Shown here piece after piece: positions 11,766-23,530 of a stretch of DNA of 64,000 nucleotides (position 1 is the stretch's first letter; each line of letters starts with the position of its first letter). The position numbers were made by a program, and so were the translations under genes. The stretch lies in contig JALMLS010000373.1 in the NCBI GenBank assembly GCA_038496445.1, positions 62,001 to 126,000 of the forward strand, written 5' to 3'. This DNA is from Trichosphaerium sp. ATCC 40318. Taxonomy: Eukaryota > Discosea > Flabellinia > Trichosidae. The notes beneath the pieces were generated by a model. The model ran no database searches. It had not been told where the DNA came from and saw only the letters and a program-made list of their open reading frames with translations.

Positions 11766-14700
11766 TTATGATAATGTCGTTGCATTGTCACTACAGAAAA
11801 TAAAAAAGTGAGTAAACGACAGAAAGTAGGAGACACAAACAAGAAAAAAAACTTGATTGGAATATTGTAAGAAAAAAGTTGTGGTTTGGCGCGTACCTGT
11901 AAACAACAATTTGGTAGTCGGATAATACATTAGGTTCAAATGTACATGGTACAATATAATATTCACCAGCACCCAAAGAAACTTCGCCAGTAACTTCAAA
12001 AAAAATTTAGCAACAGAAAGAAAAAAAAAGAACAAAAAAAAAAAGAGAAACAAGCATACCAGATGTTGCCCTAGCCAAAGGTGTTTGTCCAACACATTTT
12101 CCAAGATCACTACCTTCTATACAAACAAATAAGGTAACCAATTAAAAAAAAATAATAACAGGCACGTGGTAGGAGAGAAAAGTGAAGAAAAAGAATCGTT
12201 AAAATAAAGAAGAAAAAAATGGCGTACGCTTTTCGTAAACAAAGGCACCAATTGGTGGCGCTTTTTGTGCTTCAGCAGAAGTGAACAAGCAAACAGTAAA
12301 GCTCGTTTGACCTGACAGACTGAGCGAATGTTTTGGATTATTTTTAAAGGTTGGATGGTTACGGCAGCCACCGGCTGTTTCTTTCGTCCATGCTCCTGAA
12401 ACACGAGAAGTTTCCCAATCTTGGCTTATTTCTGTCATTTTAACACCTAAAGAGTATCACGTGAGTAAAACCAAACGTAAAAATTAAATAAAAGCTACAG
12501 AGCGCCACAAACAAGTTGCAGCACACATGCAACAATCAAAAATAAATTGAAAGGCTCTAAAAAAAATTTACCATCTCCAGCAGCACCAATTGTAAAGGTG
12601 TTCGATTTGCCAGCATGATAAGCAGTAGCGATAACATTGTAGCTTCCAGCAGGAAGCTTAACACTAGCAGCGACTATATAACCAATGAGTAAAAAGTTTT
12701 TAGTAAACAATAGGTACCAGGAGAGGTATTGGTATACTGAGGTTGATGGACAACTTTACCGAGTTTCAAAGCTCGTCGTTTACTTGGTTCTCCTTCGACA
12801 ATGTATATACCAGCATGTAGAGGTGTACCGGCTTGTTCAAGAAGTACAGAAACCTGTAAAAGCATAAGAATACCTAGTTTTTAACGAAAAAAACCAAAAT
12901 GATCAGCCAAAGCTGGTTTGCGGTGTTTTCGGGGCCATTACGTACATTAGTTTGTTTGGATACATCTAAAATATACTGTGGGGCATCACGCCATCCACCA
13001 AAGTTAGGACAACCACTAGCTGAAGGACCACTCCATTCACCCTAAACACAAAAATCCTGTCAATATTTCATACAAACAACAAGCCCATTCCAATACAGTA
13101 CCTTAATCAAGTCTCCTTCATTTGGAGCTGCGCTCTCTAGTACTTCCAATGATACTTTTTCATGAGCGTACACACTAAAGATTAGTTAGTAAGCCAATTG
13201 GAAATAACTGAAAGACGTATAACTTAAAGAAAACTACAAAAAATGTAAACTTGTTTTCTGTTTACACATTTTGCTTGGTTATTGTAATGAGCACAAATAT
13301 ACAACATACCTCAAGAAAAATGATGATTCGAGTCCTTTTTCGAACATGCAAGGAACAACAACGATGCTAGAAGCATCACCAGTATCAAACTCAGCAGAGT
13401 CTAGCAATATCATTTAGCAAAAAAAAAACTTAAACGCTGTGAAGATTAAAAAATACTACTACATACTCTCGCGTCCAGGCACAAACATTGGTGAACTGAG
13501 GAGGTTCTTTTGGAGAGCAGTCATTGTTGGAACATTTTCCTCTAAATACAAACATCAGTCGATGCCACACAAACGAGACAAAGCAAACAACAACTCGAGA
13601 TAAGAAAAAAAACGGACCAGGGTCTTTTTTGAACACAAGGAATCCACAAGGTTTGTATGTTGGTTGTTGTCCGAGTTTCATACGAAGATCAGGTTGTTGC
13701 AAACTCAAGAAAACTTTTTGGTTTGGCTTAGAGAATGTGACCTTGAATTGTGGGTTCTAAGAGTCTGAGTAAGAATCTAACCCAGAAAATACAATCGTAC
13801 CTTATTCCAGGTAGGGTTGTTGATGCAACCACCTGCTGCAGGTCCCTTCCATTCTCCAGAAACATCAGCACGATGCCAAGCTTCACCAACAGTATCAGTC
13901 ATTAGCCTGTTATAAACAGTTAACAATCTATCAAAAAAAAGAAAAGTTATTTCAAAACGCACCTGACAGTGTACAATCTATTGAACTCTTTGCAAAAGTC
14001 CTTCCATTCCATGAAGAAAGTACCTAAATATTTAATTGTAAGTAATCAAAAGCCTTAAAAAGAAAACGAACCATCATCAGCATCAACATAGTTAAAGTGT
14101 TTCTAAAGAAAAAATACATTAGCAATTACCCTGTAGTTAGAGAAAAAACATACGCCAATCTCTGGGTGTTTTTGCCATTCCTTAGAACCGTCACTCCATC
14201 GTCCTTTCCATTCAAAACGACCCCATCTAAAGCCTTGTTAATACAAGCAAAACAAGAAAAATTAAGCACTTACGGATTACGAACACGGACAAGCTTCTTG
14301 CCTTGGAACTCTTCAACAAGCAAGATACCATAAGCGTGGTTCTACAAATAAGATTAACACCCTCCTTCACAAAATGTTAAACCGCTGTTAGAACATACCT
14401 GAAGGATACCAGAAGATGAAGCATCTTCAGCCTTATCAGTACCACCCTTACGAACAGAAGAGCAACCCATCAAAAAGCTTTGGTTCATATTATCAATGAG
14501 TTTATTCCACATTTCAGTGGATGCTTTAATGTCATGTCTAAAAAAAAGTATCAGCTATAATTCTTGTATCCTTTAATACGTACCCTGTCTCTGAAGCTTC
14601 TCCAGTAACATCTACTAGACCTTCTGTAGGGATACCAGACTCAATAGCTTCAAAACTACCGTGCAATTTTGCGTAAGCTTTCTCAATAAGAGGCACCCAC

Positions 14701-16826
14701 ATTTCGTTCACTAATAGGTTATTAACAAAGGATTATCCATCTTTAACGAAAACTATCATACAATCTTTGCATCTAGCGAATACTGGTTTGCCTTGAGCAT
14801 TACAAGGGATACGATCATCAATTGTGATAACACGCCACTTGTGCTCTTTGTAGAAGCGAAGCTGGTAGCTAAACAGGAAGGTCACTATGAGAGAACCAAG
14901 AAATCATAAAAAACCATGAACAAAAAAAAAATTACGCACAATCCTTGTTCAGGGTATCTACCAACAAACAAATTTTGAATCTGTTCATTACCACTAACAG
15001 CAAAAACTAAGAGGTACAAGGTGAGATTAACAATACATTATAAACTTATTTCAAAGACATACCTGACATAGCAGACAAGAACCAACAATCACCAAGAGCA
15101 CCTTGGCAAACATCACCTTCATCAATACCATCAACAAAAAGTTCAAAATCTGCCGAAATTTCAGAAGGACGAAGCCACTGAGTAATCTTGGAAGCACCTG
15201 AAATATAACGTTAATAAAAACACAAAAGAGAGCTCTAAATCTGGCTCATAGTAAAAACGAAACGCGTACGAGATGGTTTCGATGGGAATACATCTTTTGC
15301 CCTTTAAATAACAGTTAAGGCTAAGAAACAAGAAAATAAAGCGTACTCAGTGCCAAAATCAGGATCTACCCATTTGCCACTACCTACTTCACTCTTGATA
15401 GCTTTAGCAATCTTTTCTGCCTATTTTTAACGTTAGTACAGAAGGATGAGATGCAATTTCGTGTCACCTCTTTGCGAACTTCTACAAACTGTTTGCCTGT
15501 ATCCATCTTTATAGTACGACGTGTATTCTTCTTCATGGCATCCTTGTGGGCAGCAAAATATGCTTTTCGCTCCTTTTCTCTTTCCTTACGCGTTTCTATG
15601 GAATATAAGCCACCAATGCGCATCTGTATAGCTAATACCTTTCTCAATGGCCTCTCTGTCGTTCTTGAGTTCCACCATAAGTGCAACAAGACCTTCAAAG
15701 GTCAATCCATCGTTACCATCAGAATGTCTCTTCATGAAAGTTTTTACCTATTATTACGCGTTTAGGCATCTCTAACAATACAATAATCGACTCATACGTA
15801 CCTCAGGTACTGACACTTTAATATCCATAGCTCTGAGAACATCTTGAAGCTCAGCAGGATCTTAACAAATCATCAGAAAACTGGGTAAACAAAGATTGTT
15901 GCGTGTAAGAAAAGAAAAGTATATCTCTACGCTGTACCTAGCAATTGGGAGTTATCTTGATCATTTTTAGTGAACTGGTGTTCCAACTCGTTGACGTGAA
16001 GCATAAGTGACATAAACTCATCAAACGTAAAGCCACCACTGTCATCTAAACGCGCCAGTGTTAAAAAACATGTTTACTTTTCATTAAACCCATACCATCA
16101 TCGAAAAATTCTACCAAACTGCTAATAACAGCAGGGGGATAACTATTGAGGCATTATTAGCAAATAAAGCGCGTTTTTTGAAAATAGTACCGTTGATCGA
16201 ATGACTTCATGATAGCAGATAGTTCACGCCTACACAAGTAAGAAAAAGGAAAGTAACAACACTAAAGCACTTTTTTAGTATCGGCGCTTTTTTGGTATTA
16301 GTGACAAAAGGCCTGTTAAATACTCACTTGTCTATTGTTCCGGAGTTGTCTGCGTCATGAGCAAGGAAAGCTCTACGCATTTGCAAAAAGAACATCATTA
16401 GTTCTCCAAACTCCTTTTCCTTCAAAGCGCCACCATCACCATGCTTGTTCATTAGGTATTCTCTGTTTGCTTTTTCGAGCTTCACACCTTTTTTACATTA
16501 AACAGTGGTTGCATGCAACTAATACGTTACCCCATGTCTTTGCGGCTTTTCCAAGCTCTTTGACGGTTATAGTACCGCTGTTGTCGCTATCGAACTTTTT
16601 GAATAACTTCGCGATTAATGCATCTATGGTGTATTAGAATGATTTTTAACGCGTATGTACCCTTATCAGTCGAATCTTTAATTTCGGCGAGTTTTTTATT
16701 ACGTCTTGCTCTCTTTCTTTGTTCATGCGCCTCACGCTCAGCTTTAGCTAAGATACAAGTTAGTTAGGTGCCATTACTCTTTTCAACACGACATTTGGAC
16801 AAAAAACCATCTAACGTACGGTCCAT
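11766..16826 (-). CDS. EF-hand calpain with three C-terminal calpain beta-sandwich domains
   Basis: Calcium-regulated cysteine protease. The gene starts with MDP at 16826, has about 25 short introns and ends at 11766, giving roughly 1,100 residues. The N-terminal third has about six EF-hand-like loops: DSDNSGTITVKE, HGDGGALKEKEF, DADNSGTIDK, DDDDSGGFTFDE, DQDNSQLLDPAE and HSDGNDGLTFE. Next is a calpain protease core. The catalytic Cys is in QGALGDCWFLSAM (about 15065-15105), the His in QNHAYGILLVEE (about 14310-14345), and the Asn in VRVRNP|WG, split by an intron. The C-terminus has three domain-III-like beta-sandwiches, each opening with a Gly-x-Trp...Gly-Cys-x-Asn motif: SGEWKGPAAGGCINNPTW, KGEWSGPSASGCPNFGGW and SGAWTKETAGGCRNHPTF. 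The catalytic triad is complete, so it should be active. No signal peptide is seen; a cytosolic site is likely. Confidence 0.9.
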
Positions 16827-17156
16827 GTTCTATGTGTTAACTAGAGTACTCGGTAAACACTAACACGAAATAGTTTGACGGTCAATAGTGATGTCGTTAT
16901 AACTTCCTTAAATACGCAAAACCGTCCTACTCCTTATATAGCGTCAACTTTACTAGTAGGGCCGTTGTTTACTAGATCTTTTCTTTCGCTGGTGATTGCG
17001 AGCGTTAAAACAACACGGTTTTAATTATTTCAAATATTACCACTCTGAGGTATTACTAAGATAAAATGCGAACAGACTACAGCCTCAGAATTGAAACTAA
17101 AAAACCAATCTGTCAAAAAAATCCAGTACGCTTTATTTACTCTACAAATACCAGAA
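16827..17156. other. intergenic upstream of calpain gene
   Basis: It contains the calpain promoter region and the 3' flank of the dehydrogenase gene. No exon, RNA gene or repeat was recognised. Confidence 0.35.
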
Positions 17157-18570
17157 CTATGAAGTTGTAGTATGCTCGCGCATCTTCTTGCGAAGGATAA
17201 CATCTACAAGCCCTAAAAAAGGCATTAGTGCGATAATACGATTTGATTTGGAAGTTTTTCTTAAAACCGCGTAAAAAAACGACTAACCTGGTAAAAACAC
17301 TCTGACAGCAGTTGCTACTGCTGTTTTAGCATGTGTGTGTACTTCTCCGGCACCAGTAACTAACCCATGAATCGATAGAGCTGCGCATTTCTAGAAATTA
17401 CTTGTGTTTAGTTATGTGCTTTTATACCTTTCAAGAAACGACAAGAGTAAATATACCTCAGCGCTCATTGCTTTTTTCATGTTGGAAGGTGTTTCTGATT
17501 TTTTTCCGTCCGCGCCAAGCCTTGTCCTGTTGAGATCCGTCCTTACCTACAAGACATTTGTGAAACTGAAAGAATTTTTTTTTGGCAATTATGTTGACGT
17601 ACAGTAGCAGGACAAACCAGAGTAATACCAACAGAATCAGATACTTCATGTCTAAGAGACTCAAAGTATCCATGAAGTGCGAATTTTGAAGCAGCATATC
17701 CCGATCTTGGTTGAAACTATGGTTAGCAAAAAGTTTTTGTTTTTCAGATCCAAATAATTCGAAATAGTACCTTGCTGGTAATCCGACTTTACCTACATGG
17801 AGTAAATAATACATCCTCTTGAGGTTATGATAAAAGAGCGTTGTGTGATAACATACCCATGAAAGAGGACATTACTAGAATCTTTCCTTTTGATGAAATC
17901 AAATGTTTTAGAGCATGATGTGTCACGTGTATTGTCCCAAAAAAGTTAACATTCATGAGACGATGGTAAATATCCATGCTTGTGATATCGCTTACATTGG
18001 CGTGCATGCTATTAAAAGTGAGATTCGAACAAGAAGACAAAACAGTTTCCTAACCTCATACCAGCACATAGTGCCAAACAATCAATTCTTCCAAATTTTT
18101 CTATGGCTGTTTCTACGAGGTTTCTAAGACAGTCAAATAACGTTATGGTTGTTTCAGGTGCTTCTATTCACACTTACATGCACTGAGATTCATCTACTAC
18201 GTCAACACCAACAGCTATGGCACTACTACCTAGAGCTTCGCATTCTTCAACAACACTCTTTAGTAACTCTGTACGCCGCGCTGATATTACGATTCTAAGC
18301 GTGTTGGAACGTTTTTGGGCTTATTTGACATACTTTGTGCTGTATTTCGCAAATTCAAGAGCTAAAGCTTTCCCAATACCACTCGACGCGCCAGTAATGA
18401 CTACAACCTTGCCTAAGCTGTGTTTGGTTCTGATCATTGGAAATGTTGACTGTCGTTCCCATACCCTTCAAATCCCAGTACTTTGGTCTGCTACATATTA
18501 TGTAGATAATATAGATAAGTACAACAGGTACTATGTAAGTAGTTACGAGATAAAATAGCATCTCCTTCAA
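17157..18570 (-). CDS. membrane-anchored short-chain dehydrogenase/reductase (DHRS7-like)
   Basis: NAD(P)-dependent oxidoreductase of the classical SDR family. The start at 18570 gives a hydrophobic N-terminal anchor (YLVTTYIVPVVLIYIIYII). After WDLK, an intron (gtatgg...cttag) leads into the cofactor motif GKVVVITGASSGIGKALALE. Further motifs are IVISARR, IDCLALCAGM (the NAG region), NVNFFGTIHVTHHAL, the catalytic Ser in GKILVMSSFMG, and the Tyr-x-x-x-Lys pair in GYAASKFALHGYFESLRHEV. The C-terminus, LVDVILRKKMREHTTTS, ends at 17157. The N-terminal membrane anchor plus cytoplasm-facing SDR domain fits the DHRS7/11-beta-HSD-like group at the endoplasmic reticulum or lipid droplet. The substrate cannot be told. 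It is divergently arranged with the exchanger gene, 127 bp apart. Confidence 0.85.
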
Positions 18571-18697
18571 TGTGATGCTTGCACGCGTTACTAGGTACTC
18601 GTTGTTGACACTATTCAGATCACTTAACTAAATAAGCCAGTTCTTGGTTATTCGACCGTACATGACAGCTTGAATATTCGCGAGGCATACACTGAAT
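18571..18697. promoter_or_regulatory. short divergent promoter region (SDR / Na+/H+ exchanger)
   Basis: Only 127 bp separate the two start codons, so both promoters, possibly shared, must lie here or within the genes. No specific element is identified. Confidence 0.4.
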
Positions 18698-21542
18698 ATG
18701 ACAAGTACAAAATGGCTGCGATTTGTAGGGTTTTGGATGCTGGTGTTATTAATGCCACTGATACACGCAGATGATACTCCTGAGGAAGTAGAAGTCCGTA
18801 AGGAATCGCGTGAGAGCTATTTTATGTACATTATACTGGGTTTGCTCATGTTGACTTACATATTCGGTACACAACCGCCTTTAGCTATTTTTTACGCTAA
18901 AACATCACTAAGGGTATATTTTGGATCATATTGGCTTTAAATACCTTCATGAGTCTGCGATTGCTGTTATCTTGGGCGTTATCACAGGCGCATTCATACA
19001 CTTTAGAAGTAGAATGACTGGGGCAACGTATGTCTTTTTTTTTACTGAAAGTTACCACGCTGACACCATCTTAACGTTATTATGTAGCTATACGCCGCTG
19101 GAGCACGCAGGAGGCCTAAATCAGTTTGTTCTGTTCAACCAAGAGTTTTTCTTTCTAGTACTCTTGCCACCTATTATATTCAAAGCTGGTTACTCAATGA
19201 AGCGTGTACGATTTTTCGAAAAAAGCCTGGTAAGTTATTACCTTCTTACCCGATTTAGAATTATTTTTTCTACAACTTTATAAGCATCGTTTTATTCGCT
19301 TTTGTTGGTACTTTTATATCAACATTTGCTATTGGTGGTGCCATGTTTCAATTATCAAAGGCTGGTGCAACTGTATACCAGTACAATTTCCTAGATTGCA
19401 TGATATTTGGTGCGTGTCAAAATGTCTTGACATTTTTCTTCTTTTGTTTTGCGTTAGCAAAAAAACAACTTTCCAGTCGTTTGCTTCCACTTTTCTTTGA
19501 GCTTCTTAACTTAAATACTCATATCTAAACCATGATTATAAATGTCACGAGTTGCGATATCAGAGTAAAATGTGTGAACACGTGAATAATTAGGGAGTAA
19601 AAAAGAAGAGGAATTTTTTTTTTAAGCTGAGTTGGGCAGTTTGATACTCATATAATTTTTAAGGTGCTCTTATTTCTGCGACCGATCCAGTTACTGTACT
19701 ATCTGTATTCGAAGAAGTTCGTGTGTCAGAGCATTTAGAGTATAACGTATTAGGTGAGAGTGTACTTAATGATGGTGTTGCTATTGTGTTATATCAGTGC
19801 GGTTTTTCTCGTTGGTTATTTCTTTCGCTAATAAGCTTGTTCCTGTTAGAGCAATTTCTCAGTTTAATGTCCACGCATTTTCCTATAAAAGACTTGGTGC
19901 CTCTTTTGGTCAGTTCATCTTGATATTCGCGGGTTCAGCCACAATTGGATCAGCTGTTGCACTTTTAGCTGCTTTGGTAAAACAAATAATCTTCATATTA
20001 TTGATTTGTTGTCTGATCATTCTTCTTAGTTGTTTAAACACGCAAAATTATATCAACACCACACAACAGAAAGCGCACTTATAGTTGCCTACGCTTATTG
20101 CAGTTACCTCATAGCTGAGGTACGTGAAGTTTCTTTTTTGCAAATGGGCACGTGTTGTTTAATTTAACCTTTTTCAAAAGGGTCTTGAATTCTCTGGTAT
20201 TGTAGCAATTTTATTCTGTGGTATTGCAATGGAATACGCTATTGAGAATCTATCGCCGTAAGAAAACTTTAAACACGTGATAGCAATGCTAAGTTTTAAA
20301 AAAGGAAATCTGTTGAAGCAACAAATAGTTTGTTTTCTATTTTGTCCAACATTGCTGAACGGTTAGTGTTTGTATTTTTGGGCCTAGCACTATTTAGTTA
20401 CACAGAACACTATGACTGGAAGTAAGTAATATAGTGATACAACACGTGAACAACCATAAAAACGCTTGAAAACGCCGTCTTTCTTATTCTTAATCTTTTG
20501 TTGTTTAGGTTTATACTCTTGAGTATTGTTGTTATTTTTGTAGCTAGAGCTATAAATATATTTCCAATAGCATTCTTGAGTAATCAATTCCGTCAAAAGA
20601 AACAAGCTATAAAGTTTAAGGAACAAATTATGATATGGTTCAGCGGTACGTCCAATATCTTCGTTTTTCCTGTTTTTTTCTTTAGTTTCTTTTTTATGGC
20701 AAGCGTCTCGACTTACAGCGTTTTTTTCTTTTGTTAGGTCTTCGTGGTGCTATTGCATTTGCTCTTGCTTTAAATATACCTGGAGAAAACGAAAAGAGAT
20801 TATTCACTAGTACACTTATGGTTGTTTTCTTTACAGTTGCTGTACTTGGAGGTTTGACTCTAAATATGATACGATGGTTGAAGATAGATAACAAAGGTAC
20901 GCCTCGCCAGTGCCTCCAAGTACCCGCCTTATAATTTGGTTGTACTTTCTTAAATCAAATCGTGATTTGATACGAGTGGGATACCAGTTATTCCTGACAC
21001 TGAGTTTGTTTAATGGTTTTTTTTGTTTATTGTTTTTTTCTTCTCTAGGACCTGTTGAAGTTGCGAGGATAAGAGATTCTCCACAAGAAGCTGATGATGA
21101 TGAATTAAAGTTTCCACAGTGGATGCGTAGACTCAATGCAAGGTTAGATACAAGTTTTCTGTGGACTTTAGGAGTTTATTAAAACAAAATTAGAATGAGA
21201 GTCATCTTTGTTCATGAGAGATTCCGTAATGTTCAGGAAGAAGATAGTGATGATGGTGATAATAATATTGAAATGGATTCATTCCTACAAATTAAAAAGG
21301 TTGGAACAGATGCTGAGGATGATATAGACTTGGATGACTTGATTATTGATGACGAAGATGATGATAACAAGGAAGAAAGTATGTTGTTTTTTGCCCATGT
21401 TTGAACCTGCTTGGTTTGTATGGATTTTTGGCTTGATTGTTAAGATTTTGTATTAGGTATAATTCCACGTAACAATGATGACTTTGAAGTACGCATTAGT
21501 GAGGAAGGAACTAGAAGTGATGCATCTGAAACATCACAATAA
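18698..21542 (+). CDS. Na+/H+ exchanger (SLC9/CPA1 family)
   Basis: Multi-pass membrane antiporter that exchanges Na+ or K+ for H+ to set cytosolic or organelle pH. It begins with a cleavable-looking signal ([18 protein letters not shown]). Transmembrane exons follow: [33 protein letters not shown] (the inhibitor-binding/TM4 motif), [33 protein letters not shown] and the ion-coordinating [14 protein letters not shown] (ND motif). Later come [28 protein letters not shown] and [20 protein letters not shown], a hallmark of the family. About ten introns are removed; all junctions keep the frame. The C-terminal tail is very acidic ([16 protein letters not shown]) and short compared with animal NHEs, and ends at 21540-21542. 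It most resembles NHE6-9/plant NHX5-6-type endomembrane exchangers, but this is not certain. Confidence 0.9.
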
Positions 21543-21907
21543 TTTAATACAAAAAAAAACCATCAAAATGTACAAAATTATAATAAAGATTCTGCTTTAT
21601 ACCAAGTCTCTAGTAACTTTAGAGACATTCATTATCTCTGTACACATCATATGTATGAATCTAAAAAAAGAGCTGTGGCAATGTGTTACTAAACCAGTTT
21701 TAAACGGGTGCGTGACACTATATCAAAAAAATGTGATGTGCATGTTAAGTGAATCATAAACCTTATCACTACCTGTATTTACCTCCACCGTTCATGGTTC
21801 CAATAAACAAGTTAACTCTTTTACTAGACTTGTTTGCTATCCTTACACTAATGCTGACCTTTGCACGTGGTTGAGAAAACTGTCTTTATTAATAACAGAA
21901 AGGCTTT
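21543..21907. other. convergent 3' region (exchanger / peroxiredoxin-like)
   Basis: The two genes converge here. The open frame covering 21475-21759 is out of frame with the exchanger's last exon and looks like a shadow plus untranslated sequence. One CACGTG lies near 21862. Confidence 0.4.
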
Positions 21908-22931
21908 CTATTTTTTCAATGGTAACTTTACACCAACACTCTCAAGGTAGGCAACAATCTTTTTATGCTGTTCTGGGTAGTTATCTCTTATCCAATCAAG
22001 GTCCATTGCACTTATATTCTCAGAAGACACTTCCTTACCAGCGATTCTTGCTTCAACTGCTTTCCAAACCTACAAGGTTCTATGTTAATAGTGACATAGC
22101 TTTCAGTCACGCGTACTAATTCAGGGACTGGGCGATCTAAAGCACCACCCAGATTCATTTCAGCAGGTACTATAATCCACTTGTACAAGAACTTCCCTTG
22201 TTTATCGACCTGAAACAACATTTTAGAAATGTCGGCGAAAAATAGCAAAAAAACTCAAAGTCGGCATAAAATTGTGTCGTTTGGAAATAATCACGTGTCA
22301 ACCATTTAACACATTGTAAAGATTACATGGAGCAGTTTTGAGTTTATCTCAGTGCGTAGTAGTAGAGTACTTTGAGAAAACACTTCAAAAAAAAAAAAGC
22401 AACAAAGAAATGAACGTACAACAAAGAGAGCAGGTTGTGCCATTTCATAGCCTTTGAATTGCGTGAGGTTAACCCCAAGTTCTACGTTATTGTTTAGTGA
22501 GTTTAATTGCTTACTTGATAACTCATTACCTTTGGCAAGTTCATTCGAAGGGCGCCAAAAACGTCGAAATTCAAACCAAGTTTACTTTTTAACTTTGTTG
22601 CAGCCTCTTGATCTTGGGCTGTTACAGCGAACAATTCACCTCCTAGGGACCAACATAAGACTTCTTTTAACGCAATGATAGCTATAAAGTACCTTTAGCC
22701 TTAAGCTGAGGATAGAAATTCTTGTTCAAGTCGCCCAAGTACCTAGAAGTTGAGTAAGAAAACTAAGAACAAACGCCTAAAACATACACTCTACAGAATG
22801 GGCACCTAAGTGAGAGTAAGTATACGTTGCTTGAGAAGGTTTGAGTACCAATCGCCTCTGTAGAATACAATAGCTGTTAAATCGCGTGAAGCGATTTGTT
22901 CTTTATACCAGTTAACTGTTGCGGATGTCAT
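21908..22931 (-). CDS. peroxiredoxin/AhpC-TSA-like protein with CPFC motif
   Basis: Thioredoxin-fold redox protein of the AhpC/TSA-like superfamily. It starts MTSATVNWYKEQIASRDL at 22931. The exon FYRGDW joins across a gtactc intron to CPFCRV, and this joins across a gtatgt intron to YLGDLNKNFYPQLKAKG. The reconstructed FYRGDWCPFCR matches the 'YRGxWCPxC' active site of this family, with two cysteines spaced as CxxC. Later segments are GELFAVTAQ, LGLNFDVFGAP, ALFVVDKQGKFLYKWII and ESVGVKLPLKK with a stop at 21908-21910. It is about 215 residues long with no signal peptide. It should reduce peroxides or act as a thiol oxidoreductase; the substrate is unknown. Confidence 0.82.
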
Positions 22932-23530
22932 TTGTTGCTTTTATGTTTGTCTGTTTGAAATAATAAAATCTAAGCATGAATAAAATTGATAAAATACTGG
23001 TTTTTACGAGGTTTGTCCGCGTTTGTCCGCCGTAGATATCAATCTATCAAGTGTTTTTACTGTGCGTAAAAGCAAATGAGGCTATAAAAGTGTAAAAGGC
23101 GGAGGCATTTAGCGTCAAAAGTTGACAGTTTTCCACGTGATGACGAAATAATATGACGCAATAAAATTCTGTTCCAGGAACTGTTTGTTTGTGATTTATC
23201 CTTTTTCAGCGTTTTAATACAAGAGTATTACTTGAACTTTGGGCTGGAGAGTCTTTTGAAGAGATAGCTGCTTTTATTGTACGTTGTTGATGAAGAGACG
23301 TTAGTATACCATATAAGGGCCCGCATAGGGTCACGAGCTTGTAAATAAAATTCATGACCAAGCATACCCTGTACCATTGTTTATCCGTTTTTTAAGTCAG
23401 TATGCAAAGCTCAACTTACGATGAAAAGAACAGAAAACAACGTGATGTGGTAGCAATACATTTTTTTTATTATTTGTTTTTTTGTTCCTTTGTGGAGTGT
23501 TACAAATTGGGTTTTATTGTTGGTGATTAA
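22932..23530. other. intergenic, one possible orphan exon
   Basis: The stretch lies between two minus-strand genes. On the plus strand, after a ttttcag at about 23209, an open stretch RFNTRVLLELWAGESFEEIA runs to a gtacg donor at about 23280. It looks exon-like, but no start codon exon or following exon could be joined to it. CACGTG occurs near 23134. The longer frame at 23490 overlaps the kinase 3' end and is not credible. Confidence 0.25.

Noticed and set aside
21475-21759. 94-codon plus-strand frame after the exchanger
   Set aside because: It overlaps the last exchanger exon in another frame and otherwise lies in the 3' flank, with no motif.
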